In this document: positions 16,212-23,709 of the stretch, in pieces | Numbering within the stretch: position 1 is the stretch's first letter | Layout: every line of letters begins with the position of its first letter | From: UMGS1484 sp045661365 | Lineage (GTDB): Bacteria > Bacillota > Clostridia > Oscillospirales > Acutalibacteraceae | Length of the DNA stretch: 31,074 nucleotides | NCBI GenBank assembly: GCA_045661365.1 | Contig: JAZRFL010000143.1 | Span: 1 to 31,074 of the forward strand | Reading direction: 5' to 3' | Notes under the pieces: generated by a model | What the model saw: the letters and a program-made list of their open reading frames with translations, nothing else | What the model was told of the DNA's origin: nothing | Database searches by the model: none | Program-made: the position numbers and the translations under genes

Positions 16212-16964
16212 CTATCCCAGCAATACGTCGCTGATCAACATAACGCAAAAGCCTACCAACAAAGCGTAGGTCGCCCCTCTTTGGTGTCCTTCGTGGTGGG
16301 TTTCGGGTATCATTTCGTCGCTTACCACGTACAGCATGGTGCCACCTGCAAATGCCAAAGCAAAGGGTAAGATCACCTGCGCCACACTTACGGCAAAATA
16401 TCCCAGCAACGCGCCCACTACTTCCACCAAACCGGTAAACATAGCACAAACAAAGGTCTTTTTGGGTGAAACCCCCGCCGCCAGCATAGGACCGATAATA
16501 ATCATACCTTCGGGAATATTTTGCAAGGCGATTCCCCCTGCGATCAACAGCGCCTGATTGGTGTCGCCCGAACCAAAGCCCACCCCTGCGGCAATGCCCT
16601 CGGGTAAGTTGTGGATGGCAATGGCAGTAACAAACAGCAAGACCTTACTTAATTGCGGATTATGAGGGCGTTCGGCTTCTCCTCCTATCATTTTATGCAA
16701 ATGGGGCACCACACGGTCGATCACGGTCAAACAGATCGCACCACAAAACACACCTGCCACCGTGATCCACAAGCCAAATTTTCCACCATACTCCACCGAG
16801 GGAACGATCAGTCCCAGCACCGCGGCAGACAGCATAATACCGGCGGCAAAAGAAAGCACCAGATCCGAAAATTTATGAGACATTTTCTTGAAAATAAAAC
16901 CGATCAACGCCCCAAATACCGTGGCGCCACCCACCCCCAAAGCGGTGAGCAAAACCATTTCCAT
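16212..16964 (-). CDS. ZIP-family metal transporter
   Basis: A 250-residue membrane protein with eight hydrophobic helices, the ZIP (ZupT-like) layout for uptake of zinc or other divalent metals. Metal-binding helices are recognisable: IAIHNLPEGIAAG (about 113-125) and the paired ALQNIPEGM (about 146-154), plus DEMIPETHHEGH late in the protein. A short His-containing loop (VPHLHKM) lies between helices 3 and 4. ATG supported by AAGGAGG. It follows the NSS transporter by 38 bases on the same strand, so the two are probably one transcript. Which metal is carried is not visible. Confidence 0.9.
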   Translation of the reverse strand: MEMVLLTALGVGGATVFGALIGFIFKKMSHKFSDLVLSFAAGIMLSAAVLGLIVPSVEYGGKFGLWITVAGVFCGAICLTVIDRVVPHLHKMIGGEAERPHNPQLSKVLLFVTAIAIHNLPEGIAAGVGFGSGDTNQALLIAGGIALQNIPEGMIIIGPMLAAGVSPKKTFVCAMFTGLVEVVGALLGYFAVSVAQVILPFALAFAGGTMLYVVSDEMIPETHHEGHQRGATYALLVGFCVMLISDVLLG

Positions 16965-17002
16965 ACCAATGCCTCCTTACAACATAAACTCGTTTTAAAA
17001 AA

Positions 17003-18406
17003 CTACGCAAACAAATTTACGATCTGTCCCCACAAGGTATATCCTTGACCGAATTCAAAATTCAAAATACCGATGACAAAAATCGCAATGATAACCAGCG
17101 GCACCACATAGGTCATGTAGCGGCGTAGCCAAGATCCCATTTTCAATCCTTTCCCCGCATTTGCTTCTGCCAGGAAATTGTCAAATCCCCAACCCGCCTT
17201 GGTCACCGTAAACAGCACGTAGCACAAAGAACCCAACGGCAAGCAGCAGTTGCTGACAATAAAATCTTCTAAATCCAACACCGAGGACTCTCCGCCAAAG
17301 GGACGGAACCCTGACAAAAGATTAAATCCCAAAGCGCAAGGCACAGACAACGCCAAAATGGCGGCAGCACAGATCAAGCAAGCCTTTTTTCTGCTCCAGC
17401 CGAACAATTCCCGCACACAAGCGAGGATATTTTCAAATACCGCAATAATGGTAGACATAGCCGCAAATACCATGAACAGGAAGAAAAGACTCCCCCACCA
17501 GCGACCGGCAGAACCCATATGGTTAAACACACTTGCCATTGCCTCAAACAGCAATCCCGGCCCCGCTCCCGGTGTAATGTCGTACGTATAGCAGGCGGGG
17601 AAAATGATTAACCCTGCCGTAATGGCAACCAAGGTGTCCAGCAACAAAACGTTGACCGCTTCTCCCAAAAGAGAGCGTTCCCTGCCTATGTAACTGCCAA
17701 AGATCGCCATAGAGCCGATCCCCAAACTGAGGGTAAAAAAGGATTGGTTCATAGCACCCACGACTACGTTGCCGTCGATTTTAGTCAAATCGGGCTTGAG
17801 GTAAAAGGTAAGACCCGTAGCGGCACCCGGCAGGGTCATGCTATATACCGCCAAGGTGATCATAAGTCCCAGCAGGGCAAGCATCATATATTTGGTAACC
17901 CGCTCTACCCCTTTTTGTAAACCAAAAGACAAGATCAAAAAACCAAATACCACAACAAATGCCATAGAGCCGACCATAATGACAGGATCAGACAGCATAT
18001 TGCCAAACAGGTTGGAGGATGCCGTGTCGGAAATCCCGGTCATTTTGCCGCCCAAAAACGAAACGAAGTAGTACACGATCCAACCGGTCACCGAGGTGTA
18101 AAACATCATAAGCAAAACGTTGGCAACCAACGCACCGTATCCGTGTAAATGCCATTTTTGTTTGGGCTTTTGCAATTTTTGGTACAGCTTTACGGGGCTG
18201 GCTTGGCTGGCACGCCCCAGCGCAAATTCCACCACCATAATGGGTAACCCCAAAATGAACAAAAAGAGTAAATACAACAGCACAAAAGCGCCGCCACCGT
18301 TTTCCCCTGTCATGTAGGGAAACTTCCATACGTTCCCTACCCCAATGGCACACCCTGCACTCAACAATATAAAACCAAGGCGACTGCCCAAGCGTTCTCG
18401 TTCCAT
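17003..18406 (-). CDS. Sodium-dependent neurotransmitter:sodium symporter (NSS/SNF) family transporter
   Basis: A 467-residue protein with about 11-12 hydrophobic helices, LeuT-like fold. Helix 1 carries the family sodium/substrate site motif as SAGCAIGVGNVWKFPYMTGE (about 17-36), and NGGGAFVLLYLLFLFILGLP follows. Such bacterial NSS proteins usually import amino acids with Na+. The length matches the 11-12 helix bacterial members. ATG with AAGGAG upstream; its promoter is at 18446-18474. Probably followed in the same transcript by the ZIP transporter. The amino acid carried is not predictable. Confidence 0.92.
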   Translation of the reverse strand: MERERLGSRLGFILLSAGCAIGVGNVWKFPYMTGENGGGAFVLLYLLFLFILGLPIMVVEFALGRASQASPVKLYQKLQKPKQKWHLHGYGALVANVLLMMFYTSVTGWIVYYFVSFLGGKMTGISDTASSNLFGNMLSDPVIMVGSMAFVVVFGFLILSFGLQKGVERVTKYMMLALLGLMITLAVYSMTLPGAATGLTFYLKPDLTKIDGNVVVGAMNQSFFTLSLGIGSMAIFGSYIGRERSLLGEAVNVLLLDTLVAITAGLIIFPACYTYDITPGAGPGLLFEAMASVFNHMGSAGRWWGSLFFLFMVFAAMSTIIAVFENILACVRELFGWSRKKACLICAAAILALSVPCALGFNLLSGFRPFGGESSVLDLEDFIVSNCCLPLGSLCYVLFTVTKAGWGFDNFLAEANAGKGLKMGSWLRRYMTYVVPLVIIAIFVIGILNFEFGQGYTLWGQIVNLFA

Positions 18407-18445
18407 AATACGCGCTCCTTTTTTACTATATACAAAACTGTGTCA

Positions 18446-18474
18446 ATTGTACCCCAAAAGTTGCTTTTCGTCAA
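18446..18474 (-). promoter_or_regulatory. Sigma-A promoter of the NSS transporter
   Basis: Minus strand TTGACG (18469-18474), 17-base spacer, TACAAT (18446-18451), just downstream of the HAD gene stop. Confidence 0.7.
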
Positions 18475-18488
18475 TGTCCAAATGCACC

Positions 18489-19130
18489 CTACCAATCAAT
18501 TGTGGGTAATTGAGAAAAATCCGAAATGTAAAAATCGTTTTGTTCTTTCATTTGTTCCACATATTCCGCCGAAGAGGGGTCATAAACACCACACACCGTC
18601 ATGCCTGCCGATTTGGCGGTCATGTCGGCATTCGGGTTATCATCCAAAAACAGCACCCGCTCCACCGGTACCCCCATTTTCTCTGCCGCCGCCCTATAAA
18701 TGTCGGGGTCGGACTTGGTGGTACTAAAATCGTCACAAGACCAAACGTGGTCAAACCAATCAAAGATCCCCAGCCGTTTTAAGCAAGCATCCAAGGTAAT
18801 ATGAGGGCTGGCGGTCAATATATTTAACCTGTCGCCCCGCTCTTTTAAGACGCGCAAAACGTCAATCACGTGAGATTTGGCTTCAATGTGGTAAAAGTAA
18901 GCGTCTAACATCGCCGCTTTCATTTTTTCTATGATCTCTTCCTTGGTTAACGGAACGCCTATGGTCACGTAGTATTCCGCCGTTCCCAACAACCCCAACG
19001 GAGTAATGGTTTTGACAATGTCCTCGCTGTACGGAGTGTGGGTATCGTCAAGGATCTTTAACATGGTAGCAACAAACACCGGCATGGAATCCACCAAGGT
19101 GCCGTCAAAATCAAACAAATAGGTTCGCAT
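18489..19130 (-). CDS. HAD-family phosphatase
   Basis: A 213-residue cytoplasmic hydrolase of the haloacid dehalogenase superfamily, subfamily I (phosphoglycolate phosphatase/beta-phosphoglucomutase-like). Motif I DFDGTLVDS (residues 7-15) carries both catalytic aspartates, an alpha-helical cap spans about 16-90, motif II is the Thr-Ala-Ser in ILTAS, the motif III lysine lies in TTKSDP, and motif IV is FLDDNPNAD. ATG with GAGGGAG close upstream. It lies after the small monooxygenase-like gene and its hairpin, and before the NSS promoter. Substrate is probably a small phosphorylated metabolite; not identifiable from sequence. Confidence 0.9.
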   Translation of the reverse strand: MRTYLFDFDGTLVDSMPVFVATMLKILDDTHTPYSEDIVKTITPLGLLGTAEYYVTIGVPLTKEEIIEKMKAAMLDAYFYHIEAKSHVIDVLRVLKERGDRLNILTASPHITLDACLKRLGIFDWFDHVWSCDDFSTTKSDPDIYRAAAEKMGVPVERVLFLDDNPNADMTAKSAGMTVCGVYDPSSAEYVEQMKEQNDFYISDFSQLPTIDW

Positions 19131-19158
19131 GGTTCTCCCTCGTTCATTTCGATGTAAA

Positions 19159-19182
19159 AAGGCGAAGCTGTCGCCTCGCCTT
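19159..19182 (-). terminator. Probable terminator after the ABM-like gene
   Basis: Stem 19159-19165 with 19176-19182 (an alternative shorter pairing uses 19171-19175), followed on the minus strand by a run of T. Modest stability; read-through into the HAD gene is possible, since no separate HAD promoter is obvious. Confidence 0.55.
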
Positions 19183-19191
19183 GTATTTTAC

Positions 19192-19479
19192 TTAATCCAA
19201 ATGGAATTCGCCCAACGTAGTGGAACGAACGTAGTCCTCTTTCAACGCCATAAGCTTGGCCATGTGAGGTTGTCCTATGTGGACTTGTTGATGTTGCTTG
19301 GTTTCCCACCGTTCAATCAACAACAATTTGTTGGGATCGCTTTCGGAAAAATAGTAATCATACCCGTAGCAACCGTCTTCTTTCAAAATGGCATCTAAAA
19401 TGCCGTCGGCTTTTACCCGTTGTACAAAGGCTTCTCGCATGTCGGGTAAACAGTCAAATACAACGTAAATGGTATACAT
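19192..19479 (-). CDS. Antibiotic biosynthesis monooxygenase (ABM)-fold protein
   Basis: A 95-residue cytoplasmic protein with the ferredoxin-like dimeric alpha-beta-barrel layout of the ABM/putative quinol monooxygenase family: a first strand MYTIYVVFDC, a helix with AFVQRVKADGI, GCYGYDYYFSESDPNKLLLI, and the family-typical IERWETKQHQQVHIGQPHM. Members include quinol monooxygenases and heme-degrading enzymes, but many have no known activity. The frame extends upstream to 19641; the ATG at 19477-19479 preceded by AAGGGGG fits the fold's start and lies downstream of a good promoter. Function in the cell is uncertain. Confidence 0.82.
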   Translation of the reverse strand: MYTIYVVFDCLPDMREAFVQRVKADGILDAILKEDGCYGYDYYFSESDPNKLLLIERWETKQHQQVHIGQPHMAKLMALKEDYVRSTTLGEFHLD

Positions 19480-19506
19480 CGTATAACCCCCTTGCTGATT
19501 TTGTTT

Positions 19507-19535
19507 ATTATACCACAACATATTGTGTTTGACAA
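19507..19535 (-). promoter_or_regulatory. Sigma-A promoter of the ABM-like gene
   Basis: Minus strand TTGTCA (19530-19535), 17-base spacer, TATAAT (19507-19512), about 28 bases upstream of the start codon. Confidence 0.8.
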
Positions 19536-19617
19536 CAATTTTTGCGGGATTTTGCAGATTTTTCTTTATGGTTGACTTGAGGAAAAAAACGAAAACGTAC
19601 GCTATTCCAACAAAAAA

Positions 19618-19655
19618 ACCCTGCTTACCGACCGAAGTCATTGGTTAAGCAGGGT
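19618..19655 (-). terminator. Intrinsic terminator of the small lipoprotein transcript
   Basis: Stem 19618-19627 with 19646-19655 (10 bp, GC-rich), followed on the minus strand by seven T. A shorter T-run on the other side could also allow plus-strand termination. Confidence 0.75.
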
Positions 19656-19792
19656 CTCTTTTTCAATTTAGATTGGCAATAAATCGTTATTCCGCGGGAG
19701 GAATTTCAACATTGGTTTCATTTGTCATTTTCCCTTATTTGTTCCAATTTTACTATTGTTCACAAAAATTGCCCCGCAACTTACAAAAACAT

Positions 19793-20113
19793 TTAATCTA
19801 TCTTTGTCCAAGTCATAGCATCCGCAAGACTCAATTCGCCTTTTTCCGCATTATAGGTATACGTATCGCTCTTACCATCATCGTAGGTAGCTTTTATTGA
19901 ATTGCCGTCCACTTCATAAGTACCCTTTTTGACATTGCCGCTATTCGGAAATTCTACTTTGATATCGCCGTCCTCCAAGGTAATAATACTAAAAGTCTTA
20001 CCGGCAAGTTCGCACTCATAGGTGCCGTTTTCTTCGCTGCTACATGCCGTAAAACAAACCACCATGGCCAAAATCAACACAGCAAGCAATCCTTTTTTCA
20101 TTACGTTCTTCAT
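19793..20113 (-). CDS. Small lipoprotein, DUF5640-like
   Basis: A 106-residue exported lipoprotein. After MKNVMKKGLLAVLILAMVVC comes FTACSSEE, with the modified cysteine in the TAC context. The mature part is a small beta-rich domain with repeated GTYxxxG and YxYNAEKGEL patterns, resembling lipocalin-like DUF5640 proteins of Clostridia; function unknown. Of two nearby ATGs I prefer 20111-20113, because AAGGAG is then eight bases upstream; the ATG at 20117-20119 would leave only two bases. It is transcribed away from an XRE regulator, with a long palindrome between them, so that regulator probably controls it. Confidence 0.75.
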   Translation of the reverse strand: MKNVMKKGLLAVLILAMVVCFTACSSEENGTYECELAGKTFSIITLEDGDIKVEFPNSGNVKKGTYEVDGNSIKATYDDGKSDTYTYNAEKGELSLADAMTWTKID

Positions 20114-20130
20114 GTTCATTACTCCTTTTT

Positions 20131-20167
20131 ATAATCAAAATATCCCATATCGGGATATTTTGATTAT
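20131..20167. promoter_or_regulatory. Perfect palindrome, probable operator between lipoprotein and XRE genes
   Basis: Arms 20131-20146 and 20152-20167 are perfect 16-base reverse complements around a five-base centre. The half-site core is GGGATA; a further direct copy occurs at 20177-20182 (GTGGGATAAT), just before the regulator. The arms contain AT-rich -10-like sequence for both directions (for example TTATAA). As RNA it would fold, but without a T-run after it and lying at the promoters of divergent genes, an operator is more likely than a terminator. Confidence 0.7.
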
Positions 20168-20203
20168 ACCAATGTGGGATAATAATGTCAAGAGGTGATT
20201 TCT

Positions 20204-20410
20204 GTGCGATTAAAAGAAATCCGCAAAGCCAAAGGCATTTCCCAATTAAAATTAGCTATGGATCTCCACACCAATCAAAACACCATTAGCCGATACGAAA
20301 CCGGTGAGCGTGAGCCGGGCATAGACGAACTGATTAAGCTTGCCGATTATTTCAACGTTTCGGTGGATTATCTGTTGGGGCGAACCGATTGCCCCTATAT
20401 GCAAAAATGA
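20204..20410 (+). CDS. XRE-family transcriptional regulator (single HTH)
   Basis: A 68-residue DNA-binding protein consisting of little more than one Cro/CI-type helix-turn-helix: RLKEIRKAKGISQLKLAMDL, the recognition helix in TNQNTISRYETG, and the family-typical ELIKLADYFNVSVDYLLGRT. I chose the GTG at 20204 because AGAGGTGA lies about five bases upstream; an earlier GTG at 20195 overlaps that ribosome site. It is divergent from a small lipoprotein gene across a palindrome with GGGATA half-sites, and so likely represses itself and the lipoprotein. No ligand or protease domain is present, so the signal is unknown. Confidence 0.88.
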   Translation: MRLKEIRKAKGISQLKLAMDLHTNQNTISRYETGEREPGIDELIKLADYFNVSVDYLLGRTDCPYMQK

Positions 20411-20438
20411 GTTGCGAAATAAATCGCAACTCATTTTT
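20403..20438. terminator. Bidirectional intrinsic terminator
   Basis: A perfect 15-bp stem (20403-20417 with 20424-20438), six-base loop, T-run to the right and A-run to the left. It includes the XRE stop codon and also faces the convergent deacetylase gene. Confidence 0.88.
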
Positions 20439-20463
20439 TGTTTTTTTAACGGTATTCAAAAAA

Positions 20464-21291
20464 TTATAACCGCAAAGTTTCCCCTGCTTTGACACAAAAG
20501 GTTTGGTGATCGTTACAAAACCACACGTCCACCGCAGAAGGATTATGCACGAAAGTTTGGTCGGCGCTAAACTGCAACCGCTCATAGGCCTTTATGTAAT
20601 CGTACACCTCAATGTTGGTGGCGTACCAAACGTCATCCTTGCCGCCCACAAATTGAGCAAAACCCTCAATCAGTTGCCAGTTGTTGCCACGGTCAAACTC
20701 GTAACTGTGTCCCCAAACGTAGAACAGCCAGTTATCCATATATCGGCCGGGCGCGTTCTCAACAAAGGTTTTGGCAAGGTCCATCAGGCGAGGGTCTTCG
20801 TGATGGCAGGTGGGGTGCCAGGCAAGCCATTCTTCGGGAAAGCCGAATCCGCCTGTGGCGTTGACCGTGCGAGAGTAGCAAATGCCGCATTGTTTGGCAA
20901 GGTCTATCACCTGCTGATTATAGGTGCCAAAGGGATACGCCATGCCCCGTGCCAGCGTTCCGTATTGCTGCTCAATGTTCCGCTTGTCGTCCAACAATTC
21001 CACCAACACTTTTGGGGCAGGCAACCGTTCCAAAAAGGGGTGGGTAAGTCCGTGCACCGCTACCTCATGCCCTGAGCCGATATATAAAGCTTGGGCTTCA
21101 CTCAGTTTCATGCGCAGGTTGGAGGAATCCCGTTCCCAATCTTCGGGCGCATACGTCCCTGTGTTAATGTTAAAGGTACCTTTCAGTCCGTGGCGGTCAA
21201 AAATTTCAATGAGCCGCTTGTCTTGGATTACACCGTCGTCATAACTCAAGGTCAGCACCTTGGATTTGCCGTCTTTCAACTTCATATACAT
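20464..21291 (-). CDS. Polysaccharide deacetylase (NodB-like, CE4)
   Basis: A 275-residue enzyme of the carbohydrate esterase 4 family, which removes acetyl groups from N-acetylated sugars. Motif 1 is TLSYDDG (Asp18-Asp19; the usual TFDDG has Tyr here), motif 2 is His80-x3-His84 in VHGLTHP, supplying the zinc ligands with Asp19, and motif 3 is GMAYPFGTY. No signal peptide is visible from the chosen ATG (21289-21291, preceded by GGGGGTT), so it appears cytoplasmic; the frame upstream to 21372 encodes a hydrophobic stretch (CAILFIIVFLFKAGVIF) but spans the promoter region. The C-terminal 50 residues form a small beta-type extension. Substrate unknown. Confidence 0.85.
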   Translation of the reverse strand: MYMKLKDGKSKVLTLSYDDGVIQDKRLIEIFDRHGLKGTFNINTGTYAPEDWERDSSNLRMKLSEAQALYIGSGHEVAVHGLTHPFLERLPAPKVLVELLDDKRNIEQQYGTLARGMAYPFGTYNQQVIDLAKQCGICYSRTVNATGGFGFPEEWLAWHPTCHHEDPRLMDLAKTFVENAPGRYMDNWLFYVWGHSYEFDRGNNWQLIEGFAQFVGGKDDVWYATNIEVYDYIKAYERLQFSADQTFVHNPSAVDVWFCNDHQTFCVKAGETLRL

Positions 21292-21331
21292 AAAAATAAC
21301 CCCCGCTTTGAATAGGAAAACTATTATAAAA

Positions 21332-21360
21332 AGTATAGCACATCCCACCCTGCTACGCAA
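21332..21360 (-). promoter_or_regulatory. Likely promoter of the deacetylase gene
   Basis: Minus strand TTGCGT (21355-21360), 17-base spacer, TATACT (21332-21337). A second -10-like TATAAT lies at 21323-21328. Acceptance supports a start at 21291 rather than 21372. Confidence 0.55.
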
Positions 21361-21364
21361 GGAA

Positions 21365-21397
21365 AAAATCACCTCGCACCACGTGCGAGGGGATTTT
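21365..21397 (-). terminator. Intrinsic terminator of the dockerin-protein gene
   Basis: Stem 21365-21379 with 21383-21397, eight GC-rich pairs around a CAC loop, one A-G mismatch, then AT pairs; T-run follows on the minus strand. Confidence 0.85.
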
Positions 21398-21400
21398 AAT

Positions 21401-23494
21401 TTAAGTTAACAAACATGCATCTGCAGACACAACTTCGATTGGGAAATTTGTAATTTTGTTTACCGTGAATTTCAAAATTTCCAAAGCATCGCTAGCGCTA
21501 ATGCTGTCGTTTCCGTCAACCTCGGCAGCCAATTTTTGCGCTTCAGTTAGGTCAATTTTTCGAACCACATATTTTAGCACTGTTAAAGCATCTTCTGCAT
21601 TCACTTTTTTATCTCCGTTCACATCCCCATAGGGAATATCAGCAGGGGGATCCGTGGGCGTTTGGGGTATATCTGGCGTGTCTTCCACCACGGTTATTTT
21701 ACAGGTGGCAGTAGCAGAACCAAGCCCACCGCCTCCTGCTTTTGCAGTAATTGTCACTTCACCGGGTTGTACAGCAGTAACAGTACAATTAAGAACACTA
21801 TGTGAATCAACCGTAACAATTTCGGGGTTGCAAGAATAATGCACATAAGGCTGGACAGCGGCATAATCTGCAGGTTCATAACCCAAATATACGGACACTA
21901 TACCCTCTTGGTTTGCCAAATCATGGACGGCATCAAAAAGGTTAGACTTAAAATTCCACATTCCGTAATATGTATGAATCGGGCTGATTGTTTCTTCAGC
22001 TGAAGAGGTATTGTCCCATACTACAGCAACGTCTTTATGCCAAGATAACATGGAAATATCTTCCATACCGTAAATGGTATAAAACCCCATGTTTTGATAT
22101 TCGCTTTCCACCAAAGCGGCTTCATCGATTACGGTAGGGTCAACCGTAAACATTATGCCGGCTAAAACACGTCTGGAAGAAGTCAAGGATAGATCGGCAG
22201 GTTTCAATTCAATTGTTTCTCCAACCTTCATTTCCAAAGAAGTATAATTTAATCGCATGTATGAAGTAACATCGGCATAATCGGGAGCCAAATAGTTCTC
22301 CGATACCGACCCATAGGCAGCCGCTTGTTTTTTGGCTTGGTCAAGGTTGTAATTGTCAATTGCCATAAGCAAGAGATAACAATACCCTGTTTCGGTTTCG
22401 GTCATTTTTACGGTCTTAACCAAATACAGGTGTTCTATATTGGGGAAATCTGCGAGAGTGTACTTTTGTTTGCTTTGACTTTCTATAGAAAGCAAAAAAC
22501 TGTGAGCATATTGGGGTATATCTGGCGTGTCTTCCACCACGGTTATTTTACAGGTGGCAGTAGCAGAACCAAGCCCACCGCCTCCTGCTTTTGCGGTAAT
22601 TGTCACTTCACCGGGTTGTACGGCAGTAATAGCAATCCTAAAATCACCATAAGCGTTATAATTATTATCCATCGCAACAATTCCTTCGGTGTCACAAGAA
22701 TAACGCACATAAGCTGCTTCTGCGGTATACACTGCATGTTCATAAACCAAACACACGGATTCTACACCTTCTTGGTTAGCTAAATTATGGGCAACATCAA
22801 GAATGTTATTGGAGTAAGTCAAACCGTAATAAGTATGAATAGGGCTAATCGTATTTTGCGGTGAATAAGGTCCATTCCATATTATACCCATGTTATACTG
22901 CCAAGATATCATGGAAATATCTTCTGCACCGATAGTGGTACGAAGCCCCATGTTTTGATATTCGCTTTCCACCAAAGCGGCTTCATCGATTACGGTAGGG
23001 TCAACCGTAAACATCACCCCGGACAAAGCGTACCTAATCGGGGTCAAATCACGAACGGCAGGTCGCAACTCAATTGTTTCTCCAACCTTCATTTCTAAAG
23101 AAGTATAATTTAGTTGCATGTACGAAGTAGCTTCAATATAATCGGAAGCAAAATAATTTACCGATACCGATCCGTAGGCAGACGCTTGTTTTTTGGCTTG
23201 GTCAAGGTTGTAATTGTCAATTGCCATAAGCAAGAGATAACAATACCCTGTTTCGGTTTCGGTCATTTTTACGGTCTTAACCAAATACAGGTGTTCTATA
23301 TTGGGAAAATCTGCGAGAGTGTACTCTTGTTTGCTTTGACTTTCTATAGAAAGCAAAAAACTGTGTGCGTATCTAGGGTTGTTTTCCAAAGTCTCATTCG
23401 GTAATAATGAGCTATCTGCCAAAACAGCAGGCAGACTACCAAAAAGTAAAATTATTGCTAATAACAAACAAACGACAGATCTTAATTTTTTCAT
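21401..23494 (-). CDS. Secreted protein with two long tandem repeats, Ig-like segments and a dockerin
   Basis: A 697-residue exported protein. Signal peptide: residues 1-26 (MKKLRSVVCLLLAIILLFGS...). Two repeat units follow, residues 42-328 and 329-611, each starting YAHSFLLSIESQSKQ and ending ATATCKITVVEDTPDIPQ. Each unit has a first subdomain ending in a YLLLMAIDNYNLDQAKKQ helix, an LEMKVGETIEL strand, a divergent centre, and a BIG2/Ig-like closing segment (AVQPGEVTITAKAGGGGLGS). After a Pro/Thr linker comes a type I dockerin (623-681): loop 1 has Asp624, Asn626, Asp628, Asp635; loop 2 has Glu658, Asp660, Asn662, Asp669, a weaker set. No catalytic domain is recognised. The dockerin implies docking to a cohesin protein, perhaps a scaffold. 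Start: ATG 23492-23494 after AAGGAGTG; the frame's earlier GTG is less likely. Confidence 0.88.
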   Translation of the reverse strand: MKKLRSVVCLLLAIILLFGSLPAVLADSSLLPNETLENNPRYAHSFLLSIESQSKQEYTLADFPNIEHLYLVKTVKMTETETGYCYLLLMAIDNYNLDQAKKQASAYGSVSVNYFASDYIEATSYMQLNYTSLEMKVGETIELRPAVRDLTPIRYALSGVMFTVDPTVIDEAALVESEYQNMGLRTTIGAEDISMISWQYNMGIIWNGPYSPQNTISPIHTYYGLTYSNNILDVAHNLANQEGVESVCLVYEHAVYTAEAAYVRYSCDTEGIVAMDNNYNAYGDFRIAITAVQPGEVTITAKAGGGGLGSATATCKITVVEDTPDIPQYAHSFLLSIESQSKQKYTLADFPNIEHLYLVKTVKMTETETGYCYLLLMAIDNYNLDQAKKQAAAYGSVSENYLAPDYADVTSYMRLNYTSLEMKVGETIELKPADLSLTSSRRVLAGIMFTVDPTVIDEAALVESEYQNMGFYTIYGMEDISMLSWHKDVAVVWDNTSSAEETISPIHTYYGMWNFKSNLFDAVHDLANQEGIVSVYLGYEPADYAAVQPYVHYSCNPEIVTVDSHSVLNCTVTAVQPGEVTITAKAGGGGLGSATATCKITVVEDTPDIPQTPTDPPADIPYGDVNGDKKVNAEDALTVLKYVVRKIDLTEAQKLAAEVDGNDSISASDALEILKFTVNKITNFPIEVVSADACLLT
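21662..23371 (-). repeat. Two tandem in-gene repeat units with near-identical blocks
   Basis: Unit boundaries fall near 23371/22510 (unit 1) and 22510/21662 (unit 2). Three blocks are near-identical between units: 22322-22508 with 23183-23369 (four mismatches counted), 22090-22154 with 22951-23015 (no mismatch seen), and 21662-21780 with 22511-22629 (two mismatches). The stretches between have diverged, with small indels, so the period changes from 861 to 849 bases. Confidence 0.9.
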
Positions 23495-23528
23495 AACCAA
23501 CACTCCTTATCAATTCAAAGTTTAAAAC

Positions 23529-23551
23529 AATTGTATTGATTATATACAATT
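23529..23551. promoter_or_regulatory. Inverted repeat overlapping the dockerin-gene -10 box
   Basis: Arms AATTGTAT (23529-23536) and ATACAATT (23544-23551) around a seven-base spacer. Its right arm overlaps the TATAAT of the promoter at 23549-23577, a position suited to a repressor site. The binding protein is unknown. Confidence 0.45.
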
Positions 23552-23577
23552 ATAATGCACGCGAACAATCAGGTCAA
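23549..23577 (-). promoter_or_regulatory. Sigma-A promoter of the dockerin-protein gene
   Basis: Minus strand TTGACC (23572-23577), 17-base spacer, TATAAT (23549-23554), about 55 bases upstream of the start codon. Confidence 0.8.
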
Positions 23578-23658
23578 TATATTTGCCTTAAATCGACCGA
23601 AAACGTGAATCTACTTCTATTTAATGTAGAAAAACAGGCTCTGTCAATAGCCAATGCT

Positions 23659-23695
23659 TAATCGTTGCTTCTCAATTCCTAATCGGTATTGTTCA
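23659..23695 (+). promoter_or_regulatory. Candidate LytTR direct-repeat binding sites
   Basis: TAATCG occurs at 23659-23664 and 23680-23685, each part of a 16-base imperfect direct repeat ending in TCA (23674 and 23695), with a 21-base period. LytTR regulators such as AgrA bind direct repeats of about 9 bp spaced by 12-13 bp, the same phase. The sites lie just upstream of the -35 box of the two-component promoter. The base match to the AgrA consensus is imperfect. Confidence 0.35.
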
Positions 23696-23709
23696 CTGCT
23701 ATCTGTCGG

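Larger units (their letters stand above)
19480..19792. other. Gene-free interval of 313 bases
   Basis: Contains the ABM promoter (19507-19535) and a terminator hairpin (19618-19655). The remainder, 19656-19792, shows only tiny frames on the minus strand and nothing I can support as a gene; it is likely the 3' untranslated end of the 19793-20113 lipoprotein transcript. Confidence 0.6.

Noticed and set aside
19668..19724. Tiny minus-strand ORFs (13-16 codons) after the small lipoprotein gene
   Set aside because: Weak ribosome site, no conservation visible and too short to distinguish from chance; more likely 3' untranslated sequence.
20131..20167. Palindrome as an intrinsic terminator
   Set aside because: It lies between two divergent start sites with no T-run after either arm, so an operator is the better reading.
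21662..23371. Repeats as a CRISPR array or mobile element
   Set aside because: The repeats are hundreds of bases long, in frame and inside one secreted-protein gene; no transposase or cas genes are present.
22325..23404. Two plus-strand ORFs encoding almost the same peptide (22325-22783 and 23114-23404)
   Set aside because: They are antisense shadows of the near-identical repeat blocks of the dockerin gene, not a duplicated small gene.
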